Shown: positions 7,465-15,036 of the stretch, one piece after another
Numbering within the stretch: the stretch's first letter is position 1
Layout: each line of letters begins with the position of its first letter
Assembly: GCA_036381255.1 (NCBI GenBank)
Contig: DASVDG010000010.1
Location: forward strand, 1-23,342
Direction of reading: 5' to 3'
Length of the DNA: 23,342 nt
Source: CALBZE01 sp036381255
Lineage (GTDB): Bacteria > Gemmatimonadota > Gemmatimonadetes > Longimicrobiales > RSA9
Notes under the pieces: generated by a model
Told to the model about the DNA's origin: nothing
Database searches by the model: none
The model's input: only the letters and a program-made list of their open reading frames with translations
Made by a program: the position numbers and the translations under genes

Positions 7465-7827
7465 ATGTCGCGCGGCGTGTGGCTGCTGCTCGTGGGGATC
7501 GCGGGCATCACCGCCTGCTCGCCGACGGACGGGCGGCAGGCGCGCGAGATGGCGGAAGACGCGGTTTGGGCGACGGTGTCCGAAGCGCCCGTCCTCGAGC
7601 TGGGCACGGACCCGGCCGACCCCGACCGGCAGTTCGACCGGATCACGGGCGTCGCGCGGCTGAGCGACGGGCGCATCGTCGTGGCGGACCGAAGCCGGCG
7701 GCTCCGCTTCTTCGATGCCGAGGGGCGGCTGCTCGGCGTCGAGAAGGACGCGCTGGACGTCGAGGCCGTGGCGCTTTACCGTCTCCGACGCGGTCGGGGC
7801 CGCGATACCGGACGGAACGAGGGTTGA
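7465..7827 (+). pseudogene. 6-bladed beta-propeller lipoprotein with an internal deletion
   Basis: The ATG at 7465 opens a lipoprotein signal (SRGVWLLLVGIAGITAC, lipobox ITAC), then VLELGTDPADPDRQFDRITG and VARLSDGRIVVADRSRRLRF. This is the first blade of the 6-bladed/NHL-type propeller lipoproteins common in Gemmatimonadota. Right after FFDAEGRLLG the text jumps to VEKDALDVEAVALYRLRR, which looks like the last strand of the same family (…DELDVExVRxYxLxR). Blades 2-6 (normally some 250 residues or more) are missing, while the reading frame is kept. The product of 120 residues can hardly fold as a propeller. An earlier in-frame ATG at 7405 overlaps the oxidoreductase stop but would put 20 residues before the signal peptide. 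Confidence 0.6.
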
Positions 7828-7850
7828 TTGCGCGGAGGGTTGCGTCTCGT

Positions 7851-8468
7851 ATGGAACATCGGCTCGGGGGCACCGGCTGGCGGCTGCGACTGCTGCCGGC
7901 GCTGTGCCTGACGATCGTCGGCCTCTACCCGCTGCTCTTCGAGGGCTCGCTCCTGGTCCAGGCGCTTGACGCGCCGCCGGACGGCTGGCTCGGGCTCGCC
8001 GCGGCCGTCGAGGCCGGGTCGGTGCCGGCGCTCCTCGTGCTCCTGGTCATCGCGCCGCTGATCGAGGAGCTCCTCTTCCGCGGGCTCATCCTGCGGGGCC
8101 TGGAGGCGCTGTTCCCGGCGACGCTCGCGATCCTTCTGAGCGCGGCGATGTTCGCGGCGTTCCACGGCGACGTGTCCCAACTGCTCCCCGCCTTCACGGC
8201 CGGCGTCCTGTTCGGCTGGTTGTACGTGAAGACGGAATCGCTGTTCTTGCCGATCCTCGGGCACATCTTCTGGAACGCGCAGCTGCTGCTCCTCGATCGC
8301 TGGCCGTGGCTCGACCTGCCCGCGGCGGCCGAGCTCGCGCGCTTCGCCGGCGAGCCGCCGGTACAGCCGGTGTGGTGGCTGGGCGTGTGCGGCGTCGCTG
8401 CGGTCGGCGGCGCGGTCGCGCTGGGGAGCGCGATCCGGCGCGCGGAGCGGCCGGCGCGGTTGGCGTGA
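7851..8468 (+). CDS. CPBP family intramembrane metalloprotease (Abi/CAAX-like)
   Basis: 205 residues, strongly hydrophobic with about five to six membrane segments. The three catalytic motifs of the family are present: E72-E73-LLF-R77 (EExxxR), FAAFH105 (FxxxH) and H138-IFW-N142 (HxxxN). Bacterial members act as CAAX-type proteases or in bacteriocin self-protection, but the target here is unknown. The ATG at 7851 lies 11 bases after GGAGGG; a TTG at 7824 would extend it by nine polar residues. It is sandwiched between the broken propeller gene and the isomerase gene and shows no functional link to sugar metabolism. Confidence 0.85.
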   Translation: MEHRLGGTGWRLRLLPALCLTIVGLYPLLFEGSLLVQALDAPPDGWLGLAAAVEAGSVPALLVLLVIAPLIEELLFRGLILRGLEALFPATLAILLSAAMFAAFHGDVSQLLPAFTAGVLFGWLYVKTESLFLPILGHIFWNAQLLLLDRWPWLDLPAAAELARFAGEPPVQPVWWLGVCGVAAVGGAVALGSAIRRAERPARLA

Positions 8469-8488
8469 ACCCTGAACGTGCGGGTCCC

Positions 8489-9451
8489 ATGAAACTCGGC
8501 GTATTCACCGTCCTGTTCGGCGACAAGCCGTTCGAAGAGATGCTCGACGCCGTCGCCGGCCTGGGGCTGGACGCGGTCGAGATCGGCACCGGCGCGTACC
8601 CCGGCGACGCGCACTGCAAGCCGGACGAGCTGCTGCGCAGCGAGTCGAAGCTGCGCGCGTTCCGCGACGCGGTCGAGCGCCGCGGGCTCACGATCAGCGC
8701 GCTCTCCTGCCACGGCAACCCTGTCCACCCCCGCGAGGCGGTCGCGCGCGAGCACCACACGGTCTTCGAGCAGACCGTCGAGCTCGCGCGCCAGCTCGGC
8801 GTCGGCACAGTGGTCACGTTCAGCGGCTGCCCCGGCGCCGACGCGAGCGCGACCGTCCCGACCTGGGTCGCGTCGCCGTGGCCGCCGGAGCACCTCGACG
8901 TGCTCGACTGGCAGTGGCGCGAGCGCGTGGTCCCGTACTGGGAGCGTGCCGCGCGGATCGCCGCGGACGCGGGCGTGCGCGTCGCGATCGAGATGCACCC
9001 GAACTTCGTCGTCTACAACCCCGAGACGATGCTGCGGCTGCGCGACGTCGCGCCGGACGTGATCGGCTGCAACTTCGACCCGAGCCACATGTTCTGGCAG
9101 GGGATCGACCCCGTCGCCGCGATCCGCGCGCTGCGCGGCGCGATCTACCACGTGCACGCCAAGGACACGAGGATCGACGCGCGCAACACGGCGGTCAACG
9201 GCGTGGTCGACGTGAAGCGTTACACCCTCGAGGCGGAGCGGAGCTGGATCTTCCGCACCGTCGGCTGGGGGCACGGCGCCGAGGTCTGGCGCGCGATCAC
9301 GAGCGCGCTGCGCCTGGTCGGCTACGACCACGCGATCAGCATCGAGCACGAGGACAGCCTGATGTCGGGCGCGGAAGGGCTGAGGAAAGCCGTCGCGTTC
9401 CTGCGGGACATCATCATCCGCGAGGCGGCGGGCGCGGCGTACTGGGCGTAG
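8489..9451 (+). CDS. Sugar phosphate isomerase/epimerase (xylose-isomerase-like TIM barrel)
   Basis: 320 residues, no signal peptide, so a cytoplasmic enzyme. The metal-binding residues of the AP-endonuclease-2/xylose isomerase fold are visible: E168 in VAIEMHP, D197 and H200 in CNFDPSHMFWQG, H223 in YHVHAKD and a Glu in AISIEHED near the C-terminus. Family members isomerise or epimerise sugars and inositols, or process 3-keto sugars. The ATG at 8489 starts with MKLGVFTVLF, the first barrel strand; the ribosome binding site is weak, and the gene follows the protease by only 20 bases, so it is probably in the same transcript as the oxidoreductase. The C-terminus IREAAGAAYWA is typical of the oxidoreductase-linked subgroup. 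Confidence 0.88.
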   Translation: MKLGVFTVLFGDKPFEEMLDAVAGLGLDAVEIGTGAYPGDAHCKPDELLRSESKLRAFRDAVERRGLTISALSCHGNPVHPREAVAREHHTVFEQTVELARQLGVGTVVTFSGCPGADASATVPTWVASPWPPEHLDVLDWQWRERVVPYWERAARIAADAGVRVAIEMHPNFVVYNPETMLRLRDVAPDVIGCNFDPSHMFWQGIDPVAAIRALRGAIYHVHAKDTRIDARNTAVNGVVDVKRYTLEAERSWIFRTVGWGHGAEVWRAITSALRLVGYDHAISIEHEDSLMSGAEGLRKAVAFLRDIIIREAAGAAYWA

Positions 9452-9549
9452 CCGCGCGCTCCATCAGGCGAGTCCGGCGTTCTCGACCGCGCGATGCCGC
9501 GGCGCGCCGCCGCGAGGGGCATGGGCGCGCCACGGCGCCGCGGGCCGCG

Positions 9550-10353
9550 CTACCGCAGCCGGCGCACCTTGATGTTCCGGAACCAGACCCGGTCGCCGTG
9601 GTCCTGGAGCGCGATGTGCCCCTCGCGGGCGCGGCCGTAGCGGGGCCACGCCGCGAACTTGCTCTCGCGGACGCGGCGCTCCCAGTCCTCGGTCCACAGC
9701 TCGTACTCGACGATCTTGACGCCGTTCAGCCAGTGTTCGACGTGCGCGCCGTCGACGACGAGGCGGACGCGGTTCCACTCGCCCGCGGGCCGCGTGACGT
9801 CGCGGACGGGCGCGTGCAGCGCGTAGTTCGAGCCGGCGGAGGTGAGCGGGCTCCGGCCGTCCGGGTGTCGCGCGTTGTCGAGCACCTGCATCTCGGGGCC
9901 GGAGTGATAGGTCTGACCGAGGTCGTCGGCCTCGACGACGCGGAAGAAGATCCCGCTGTTCCCGCCCGGCTCGACCTTCCACTCGAGCGTCAGCTCGAAG
10001 TCCGCGAACGTCTCGCGGGTCACCAGGTCGCCGGCGGGCGCGACGCGGGTCAGCGTGCCGTCCTCGACGGTCCAGCCGGCGGGCACGCCGTCCCGTTTGA
10101 AGCCGCGCCAGCCGTCGGTCGAGCGGCCATCGAAGAGGAGGCGCCAGCCGGCGGCGTGCTCCTCGGCGGTGAGCGTGTTCGGCGCGGGCTCGCCCGCGGC
10201 TTTCCCGGCCTGCTGCGCCGACGCCGGCACGGCGAGCGTGGCGGCGAGGAGCGCGGCCATGGCGGCCGCCGAGGCGGGGAAGCGGGAGGTATCCGATCGT
10301 GCCGTCCGTCGCGTCACGGGTCGTGCGGTGCCGGAGGTCTCGTTCTCGATCAT
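9550..10353 (-). CDS. DUF1080 / 3-keto-disaccharide hydrolase-domain protein, exported
   Basis: 267 residues. The N-terminus has an Arg-containing n-region, a hydrophobic core and a signal-peptidase site at about ASA46, so it is exported. From residue 68 the DUF1080 (concanavalin-like jelly roll) pattern follows: GWRLLFDGRSTDGWRGF, WTVEDGTLTR, FADFELTLEWKVEPGGNSGIFFR, SGPEMQVLDN, HVEHWLNGVKIVEYE and ending in IALQDHGDRVWFRNIKVR. Characterised relatives hydrolyse 3-keto-glucosides and 3-keto-disaccharides. ATG at 10353 has AGGAG about 8 bases upstream. It follows the Tat-exported isomerase by 74 bases in the same direction and probably shares its transcript. It complements the cytoplasmic oxidoreductase/isomerase genes on the other strand. 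Confidence 0.88.
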   Translation of the reverse strand: MIENETSGTARPVTRRTARSDTSRFPASAAAMAALLAATLAVPASAQQAGKAAGEPAPNTLTAEEHAAGWRLLFDGRSTDGWRGFKRDGVPAGWTVEDGTLTRVAPAGDLVTRETFADFELTLEWKVEPGGNSGIFFRVVEADDLGQTYHSGPEMQVLDNARHPDGRSPLTSAGSNYALHAPVRDVTRPAGEWNRVRLVVDGAHVEHWLNGVKIVEYELWTEDWERRVRESKFAAWPRYGRAREGHIALQDHGDRVWFRNIKVRRLR

Positions 10354-10427
10354 GCGGTCGTCTCCTGGGTCGTGACCGGCGCGGGACCGGCCCGGTTGAT
10401 GTGCCGAGCGCGTGCGGGCGCGACGCC

Positions 10428-11339
10428 TCACGCCGACAGCCTCTTCAGGTACGCGTAGCTCCGCCGGATCGACTCGATCGGCGCGGCCGGCCGGTCGTGC
10501 TCGACGAAGAAGTGGCGGACCCCCGCCTCCGCGGCGCGGGCGAGGATCGCGGCGAAGTCGATGACGCCATCGCCGACGTCGGTCATCCCCTTCGCCGCCG
10601 TGCCGTCCATGTCCTTGACGTGCACGAGCGCGAAGCGGCCCGGGTGGCGGCGGAAGCAGTCGAGCGGGTCGCGACCGGCGCGGCTCGCCCAGTACAGGTC
10701 GAGCTCGAACGCGACGTGCTCCGGGTCGGTCGCCGCGACGAGCGTGTCGTACGGCACGCGGCCGTCGACCGGCACGAACTCGAAGTCGTGGTTGTGGTAG
10801 CCGAAACGCAAGCCGGCCGCGCGCGCCCGCTCGCCGGCGCGGTCGAACTCCTCGGCCAGGCGCCGGTAGTCGTCGAGCGTGCGTCGCTCGCCGGCCGGCA
10901 GCCACGCGACGATGAGCCAGCGGTGCCCGATCTCGAGCGCGGCGTCCAGCGTCCGGTCCCAGTCGCCGCGGATCGCGTCCAACCCGACGTGCGCCGACGG
11001 AGCGTCGAGCCCGGCCCGGTCCAGCGCGCCGCGCACCTCCGCGGGCGAGCGGTCGAAGTACCCCGCGAACTCGACCTCGCGGTAGCCGATCGCCGCGACC
11101 GTCTCGAGCGTCGCCTCGAAGTCCCGCGCCATCAGCGTGCGTACGGTGTAGAGCTGGAGGCCGATGCGGTCGATGATGGGGCGGGCGCCGCCGGCCCGCG
11201 CGTCCGCCGGCGCCGCGCGCCCGGCCGCCGTCGTCCTCGATCCCGCGGCCGAGCCGGGCGGCGCGGCCCCGCCCGGGATCCCCAGTACCGGCGCGGCGGC
11301 AACGGCGGCGAGTCGGCGGAGGGCGTCGCGTCGATCCAC
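10428..11339 (-). CDS. Exported sugar phosphate isomerase/epimerase (Tat signal)
   Basis: 303 residues from a GTG at 11339 (GGAG 7 bases upstream). The N-terminus DRRDALRRLAAVAAAPVLG carries twin arginines before a hydrophobic stretch and Ala-rich region, fitting a Tat signal. The barrel starts at about residue 57 (DRIGLQLYTVRTLMARDFEA). Metal-site segments are seen: AFELDLYWASRAG, FALVHVKDMDG and HFFVEHDRP. This is the group often found beside DUF1080 proteins in sugar utilisation clusters, where 3-keto sugars are handled. A longer frame extends upstream, but without family similarity, and the signal begins at this GTG. Confidence 0.87.
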   Translation of the reverse strand: MDRRDALRRLAAVAAAPVLGIPGGAAPPGSAAGSRTTAAGRAAPADARAGGARPIIDRIGLQLYTVRTLMARDFEATLETVAAIGYREVEFAGYFDRSPAEVRGALDRAGLDAPSAHVGLDAIRGDWDRTLDAALEIGHRWLIVAWLPAGERRTLDDYRRLAEEFDRAGERARAAGLRFGYHNHDFEFVPVDGRVPYDTLVAATDPEHVAFELDLYWASRAGRDPLDCFRRHPGRFALVHVKDMDGTAAKGMTDVGDGVIDFAAILARAAEAGVRHFFVEHDRPAAPIESIRRSYAYLKRLSA

Positions 11340-11735
11340 GGCTTCGCTCCGGGACGAGGTGGCGTTCGCGTATCGCCGTTCAATGTAAGCGCCGACGGGC
11401 GGTCCGTCATGGGGTCCGGCGCCGGGCGCGATCGCCCGCGATGGGATCGCCCCGGTGCCCCGTGCGGTGCGGCCCCGGGTCCTTGAACGGCGTCGTCCCG
11501 ATGGTCCACGCCCCGGCGCCCGGCGCAGTGGGACCCCGGGCCTCGCGCCCGCCTCCACTGCGGCGGCCGGCCGCAGGCCACAAGCGCGGATCGGCCCACC
11601 CCGCGACCTCGTATCGCGCGCCGGCTGGCCGCAGGCTGCCCCCGCGGATCGGCCCGCCCCTCGACCTCGCGTCGCGCCCCTCGCGGCCGTATCGTTCCGG
11701 GGCCGCACCCGACCCATCGCTCGATCAGGAGGCGT
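11340..11735. other. GC-rich divergent intergenic region with a degenerate tandem duplication
   Basis: No gene is supported here. A 58-base unit is present twice in degenerate form: copy 1 around 11566-11619 and copy 2 around 11624-11677. Both contain GGCCGCAGGC, CGCGGATCGGCCC and CGACCTCG at equal spacing. GGGCG CGAT CGCCC (11424-11437) is a small hairpin. TATCGT at 11690-11695, inside CCGTATCGTTCCGG, may be the -10 of the following gene. Confidence 0.4.
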
Positions 11736-12296
11736 ATGCGGGCGTACGTGTTCTGGCATTACCCCCGTCCGGACGCCGATCTCCGGGAGTACGAACGGTC
11801 GCTGCGCGACTTCCACGCGACCCTCGCCGGCGCGGGCTCGGACGGTTTCGTCGAGTCGGGGGCGCACGCGGTCGAGGGCGCGCCGTGGCTGCCGACGGGC
11901 GCCGGCTACGAGGACTGGTACCTCGTCGAAAGCTCCGCGGCGCTCGACCCGCTCGACGAGGCCGCCGTCTCGACGCGCACCCGCGCCTCGCACGACCGCG
12001 TCGCGCGCATGGCCGACGGCGGCGCCGGCGGGGTGTACCGGCTCCGGCGGGATGGCGGCCCGGCCGCCGAGACATCCACCTGCATCTGGGTCCGCAAGCC
12101 CGCGGGCCATGCCTACGACGCCTTCCATGCCGACCTGGAGCGCCGGCTGCCGGCCGACGCGAGCGTGTGGCAGCGGCAGATGGTGCTCGGTCCCGCGCCG
12201 GAGTACGGGATCGTGCTGCCGGGCGATGTGACGGACCCGCCGGTGCCCGACGCGTGGACGCCCGTGGTCGTGCGCCGGCGGCGGGTGTGGCCGTGA
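11736..12296 (+). CDS. Conserved hypothetical protein
   Basis: 186 residues, no signal peptide or membrane segment. Notable blocks are MRAYVFWHYPRPDADLREYE, PTGAGYEDWYLVESSAALDP, ASHDRVARMADGGAGGVYRL and CIWVRKPAGHAYDAFHADLE. The alternation of strands and helices and the YxxxLRDFHA segment suggest a duplicated ferredoxin-like (dimeric alpha-beta barrel) fold, which is inference. ATG at 11736 follows AGGAGG by only 3 bases, a short spacing, but the protein begins naturally with a beta strand there. A perfect 18-bp hairpin comes just after the stop. I do not know its function. Confidence 0.72.
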   Translation: MRAYVFWHYPRPDADLREYERSLRDFHATLAGAGSDGFVESGAHAVEGAPWLPTGAGYEDWYLVESSAALDPLDEAAVSTRTRASHDRVARMADGGAGGVYRLRRDGGPAAETSTCIWVRKPAGHAYDAFHADLERRLPADASVWQRQMVLGPAPEYGIVLPGDVTDPPVPDAWTPVVVRRRRVWP

Positions 12297-12301
12297 CGTG
12301 C

Positions 12302-12340
12302 GCGCGGCGGCCGGGCGGCTGAGCCGCCCGGCCGCCGCGC
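12302..12340. terminator. Perfect 18-bp GC-only hairpin after the hypothetical gene
   Basis: Bases 12302-12319 pair perfectly with 12323-12340, leaving a 3-base loop (TGA). The stem has only G-C pairs and begins five bases after the stop codon at 12294-12296. There is no U tract on either side, so it would be a U-less terminator or 3'-end stabiliser. Its architecture resembles the hairpin units at 21576-21776. Confidence 0.7.
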
Positions 12341-12538
12341 CCCTCCACTCAAACCCGCCGCGCCCCGCGCCGGCCGGCCCGGCGAAAGATAGGGCGTTTG
12401 CCCCATGCGCCGCCGCGCCGGCATCCGCAGTTTGATCCCACGATTCCAATAGAACGCAGTTCGCCGCGACGATGCGGCGGCGCCTCCGCGGCCGACTGGA
12501 CGTGCGTGGGGGCCGTGCTGCTTGCACCATCGCTCCAC
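12341..12538. other. Intergenic stretch, locally less GC-rich
   Basis: No supported gene. There is a small hairpin GGGC GTTT GCCC at 12392-12403. An A/T-richer patch around 12425-12455 (TTTGATCCCACGATTCC) is unusual for this window and may hold a promoter for the next small ORF, but no good hexamer pair with 16-18 spacing was found. Confidence 0.3.
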
Positions 12539-12805
12539 ATGAGCCCGATGCTGATCACCATGGCGCGCGATGCCGCCCGGCAGCTCCTCGCCCCCGGTGC
12601 CGACGCGGCCGGCGCCGACTTCCTGCGGATGGCCTCGCTCGATCTGGTCCGCCGTGCCGAGAGCGGGGACCGCGCCGGCGTGCGGCGAGTCGCGGTCTTC
12701 GCCCACAGCCTGCTGGACGAAGTGCACATGCCCGACGGCAAGGAGCATCCTGCCCGGTGCGAGATCGCGAGACTGCTCGTGGCGCTGGGCGAGGATCCGG
12801 CGTGA
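12539..12805 (+). CDS. Small hypothetical protein
   Basis: 88 residues from ATG at 12539 (other in-frame ATGs at 12548 and 12560). The protein is predicted helical: ARDAARQLLAPGADAAGADF, then LRMASLDLVRRAESGDRAGV and RRVAVFAHSLLDEVHMPDGK. It has balanced charge and no signal peptide. No ribosome binding site is visible before any of the starts, but the amino-acid make-up is more protein-like than the shadow frames. Function is unknown; it could still be a chance ORF. Confidence 0.45.
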   Translation: MSPMLITMARDAARQLLAPGADAAGADFLRMASLDLVRRAESGDRAGVRRVAVFAHSLLDEVHMPDGKEHPARCEIARLLVALGEDPA

Positions 12806-12916
12806 GCGCGGCCCATCGACCGCGCCGACTGGGATCGGCCTTGCCGAGGCCGTGCTGCCGGCCCAGAATAGCCGGGCATCCGATCCGTGCCCGCCGGCCT
12901 TCCCGGCGGCGCGGAT

Positions 12917-12985
12917 CGGGCGACCGACTGCTCCGCTCTCCCTCGGCTGAGGGGGAACGCCGGCCCTCGAGCCGGGCAACCGCCG
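12917..12985 (+). ncRNA. Possible ZTP (pfl) riboswitch upstream of formate-THF ligase
   Basis: The segment has a short outer stem GGCG (12919-12922) with CGCC (12958-12961), GACTG at 12926-12930, an inner hairpin CCCTC GGCT GAGGG (12940-12953) with GGGGAA running into the closing stem, and then a second hairpin CGGC…GCCG followed by GGGCAAC (12973-12979). The order outer stem, GACUG, hairpin, GGGGA(G), closing stem and a 3' …GGGCAAC is that of the ZTP/pfl motif, which is best known for lying before formate-THF ligase genes. The canonical CCGCCUGGGC is not exact, so this is tentative. Confidence 0.4.
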
Positions 12986-13007
12986 CGTCAGCGCCCCGAG
13001 GAACCCC

Positions 13008-14675
13008 ATGCTCACGGACATCCAGATCGCGCAGTCCGCCACGCTCCAGCCGATCGCCGAGATCGCGGCGAAGCTCGGGCTCGCCGAGACCGAGATCGAG
13101 CCGTACGGCCGGTACAAGGCGAAGGTCCCGCTGGACGTGGTCCGGCGCCGCGGCGAGCCGAACGGCAAGCTCGTGCTGGTCACGGGGATCAACCCGACGC
13201 CCGCGGGCGAGGGGAAGTCGACGCTGTCGGTCGGGCTCGCGGATGCGCTGAACCTGCGCGGCCGGAACCCGGTCCTCTGCCTGCGCGAGCCGAGCCTCGG
13301 CCCGGTCTTCGGGATGAAGGGCGGCGCCGCGGGCGGCGGCTACTCGCAGGTCGTGCCGATGGCGGACATCAACCTGCACTTCACCGGCGACTTCCACGCG
13401 ATCAGCTCCGCGCACGCGCTCCTCGCCGCGCTGCTCGACAACCACCTGCACCGGCCGAACTCGCTGAACATCGATCCGCGGCGCATCGTCTGGCGGCGCG
13501 CCGTCGACATGAACGACCGCGCGCTGCGCAACATCGTGATCGGGCTGGGCGGCATCAACGGCGGCGTGCCGCGCGAGGACGGCTTCATGATCACGACCGC
13601 GTCGGAGATCATGGCGATCTTCGCGCTGGCCACGGACCTCCAGGACCTGAAGCGTCGCCTCGGCGACATCATCGTCGCGTACAACCGCGACCGCGAGCCG
13701 GTCCGCGCCCGCGACCTCGGCGCCGAGGGCGCGATGACGCTACTGCTCAAGGACGCGCTCGCGCCGAACCTCGTCCAGACGCTCGGCGGCACGCCCGCGT
13801 TCGTGCACGCCGGCCCGTTCGGCAATATCGCCCACGGCTGCAACTCGCTGATCGCGACGCGCGCCGGCCTCGCCCTCGGCGACGTCGTCGTGACCGAGGC
13901 CGGCTTCGGCGCGGACCTGGGCGCCGAGAAGTTCTTCGACATCAAGTGCCGCACCGGCGGGCTGCGCCCGGACGCGGCCGTCGTCGTCGGCACGATCCGC
14001 GCGCTCAAGATGCACGGCGGCGTGCCGCGCAACGAGCTGGCGCGCGAGGACGTCGCCGCGCTCGAGCGAGGGATGCAGAACATCGTCGCGCACGTCGAGA
14101 ACGTGCGGAAATTCGGCGTCCCGCCCGTCGTCGCGCTGAACCGCTTCACGACCGACACCGATGCCGAGGTCGAGGCGTTCGTCCGGGCGATGGAGTCGCT
14201 CGGCGCGCCCGTCGCCGTGGCCGACCCGTGGGGTCAGGGCGGCCCGGGCGTGCTCGAGCTGGCGGACGCGGTGACCGAAACGATCGAGAAGGGCGAGGCG
14301 GAGTTCCGGCCGCTGTACGCGCTCGAGCAGCCGCTCACCGCGAAGATCGAGACAATCGCGCGCGAGATCTACGGCGCCGACGGCGTCGACTACCTGCCCG
14401 CGGCGCGCAGGGAGCTGGAGCGCCTGGAGCAGATCGGCCTCGGCGATGCCGCGGTCTGCATGGCCAAGACGCAGTACTCGTTCTCCGACGACCCGTCGCT
14501 CCTCGGCCGGCCGCGCGGCTTCCGCATCACGGTCCGGGAAGTGCGGCCGTCCGCCGGCGCCGGCTTCGTCGTCGTCCAGACCGGCGACATCATGACGATG
14601 CCCGGCCTGCCCGAGAGCCCCGCCGCCGAGCGCATGACGATCGAGCCCGACGGCACGATCGTCGGGCTGGCGTGA
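13008..14675 (+). CDS. fhs: Formate-tetrahydrofolate ligase
   Basis: 555 residues, full length for the family. The enzyme makes 10-formyl-THF from formate, THF and ATP in the cytoplasm, feeding purine synthesis and one-carbon metabolism. Diagnostic segments are TPAGEGKST (64-72, the ATP-binding loop), REPSLGPVFGMKGGAAGGGY, then QVVPMADINLHFTGDFHAIS, HGCNSLIATRAGLALGD, GFGADLGAEKFFDIKCR and near the end the TQYSFSDDPSLLGRP block. The ATG at 13008 has GAGGA about 7 bases upstream and gives the normal N-terminus (DIQIAQSATLQPIAEIA). It is followed after 17 bases by the YhbY gene and may share its transcript. A possible ZTP riboswitch lies in its leader. Confidence 0.97.
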   Translation: MLTDIQIAQSATLQPIAEIAAKLGLAETEIEPYGRYKAKVPLDVVRRRGEPNGKLVLVTGINPTPAGEGKSTLSVGLADALNLRGRNPVLCLREPSLGPVFGMKGGAAGGGYSQVVPMADINLHFTGDFHAISSAHALLAALLDNHLHRPNSLNIDPRRIVWRRAVDMNDRALRNIVIGLGGINGGVPREDGFMITTASEIMAIFALATDLQDLKRRLGDIIVAYNRDREPVRARDLGAEGAMTLLLKDALAPNLVQTLGGTPAFVHAGPFGNIAHGCNSLIATRAGLALGDVVVTEAGFGADLGAEKFFDIKCRTGGLRPDAAVVVGTIRALKMHGGVPRNELAREDVAALERGMQNIVAHVENVRKFGVPPVVALNRFTTDTDAEVEAFVRAMESLGAPVAVADPWGQGGPGVLELADAVTETIEKGEAEFRPLYALEQPLTAKIETIAREIYGADGVDYLPAARRELERLEQIGLGDAAVCMAKTQYSFSDDPSLLGRPRGFRITVREVRPSAGAGFVVVQTGDIMTMPGLPESPAAERMTIEPDGTIVGLA

Positions 14676-14692
14676 ACCCTGGAGCCGACGCC

Positions 14693-14992
14693 ATGGCCCT
14701 GACGTCGAAGCAGCGCGCGCACCTGAAGTCGCTCGCGCACCCGCTGAAGCCGATTCTCCAGATCGGCAAGGAAGGCGTGACCGACGCCGTCGTCGACACG
14801 GTCGAGGACGCGTTCAACACCCGCGAGCTGCTGAAGGTCAAGGTCCTCGAGGCCGCACCCGCGAGCGCCCGCGAGACGGGCGCCGCGCTGGCGGGTCGTA
14901 TCGAGGGCGCCGAGCTGGTGCAGGTCATCGGCCGGACCGTCGTCCTCTACCGGCCGCACCCCGAGGAACCGGAGATCCGGCTGCCGGGGTAA
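14693..14992 (+). CDS. yhbY: YhbY family (CRM domain) RNA-binding protein
   Basis: 99 residues, all one CRS1/YhbY domain. It starts LTSKQRAHLKSLAHPLKPIL, contains the GxxG loop in QIGKEGVT (G25-K-E-G28), then FNTRELLKVKVLE and ends VQVIGRTVVLYRPHPEEPE. Such proteins bind the pre-50S ribosome subunit and help its assembly. The ATG at 14693 has GGAG 8 bases upstream; a GTG at 14672, overlapping the fhs stop, would add seven residues with no family support. It is encoded just after formate-THF ligase. Confidence 0.93.
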   Translation: MALTSKQRAHLKSLAHPLKPILQIGKEGVTDAVVDTVEDAFNTRELLKVKVLEAAPASARETGAALAGRIEGAELVQVIGRTVVLYRPHPEEPEIRLPG

Positions 14993-15036
14993 ACGGATTC
15001 GCTCCGCCGATCCTCCACGACTTCCGGAGACCCGAG

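Noticed and set aside
9452..9549. Hairpins between the converging isomerase and DUF1080 genes as an intrinsic terminator
   Set aside because: Several imperfect GC stems exist but none is long and clean and none has a U run, so no feature is called.
12917..13007. THF riboswitch before fhs
   Set aside because: The conserved THF-aptamer blocks (GGAGAGUAG…, …CCGCUCC) are not present.
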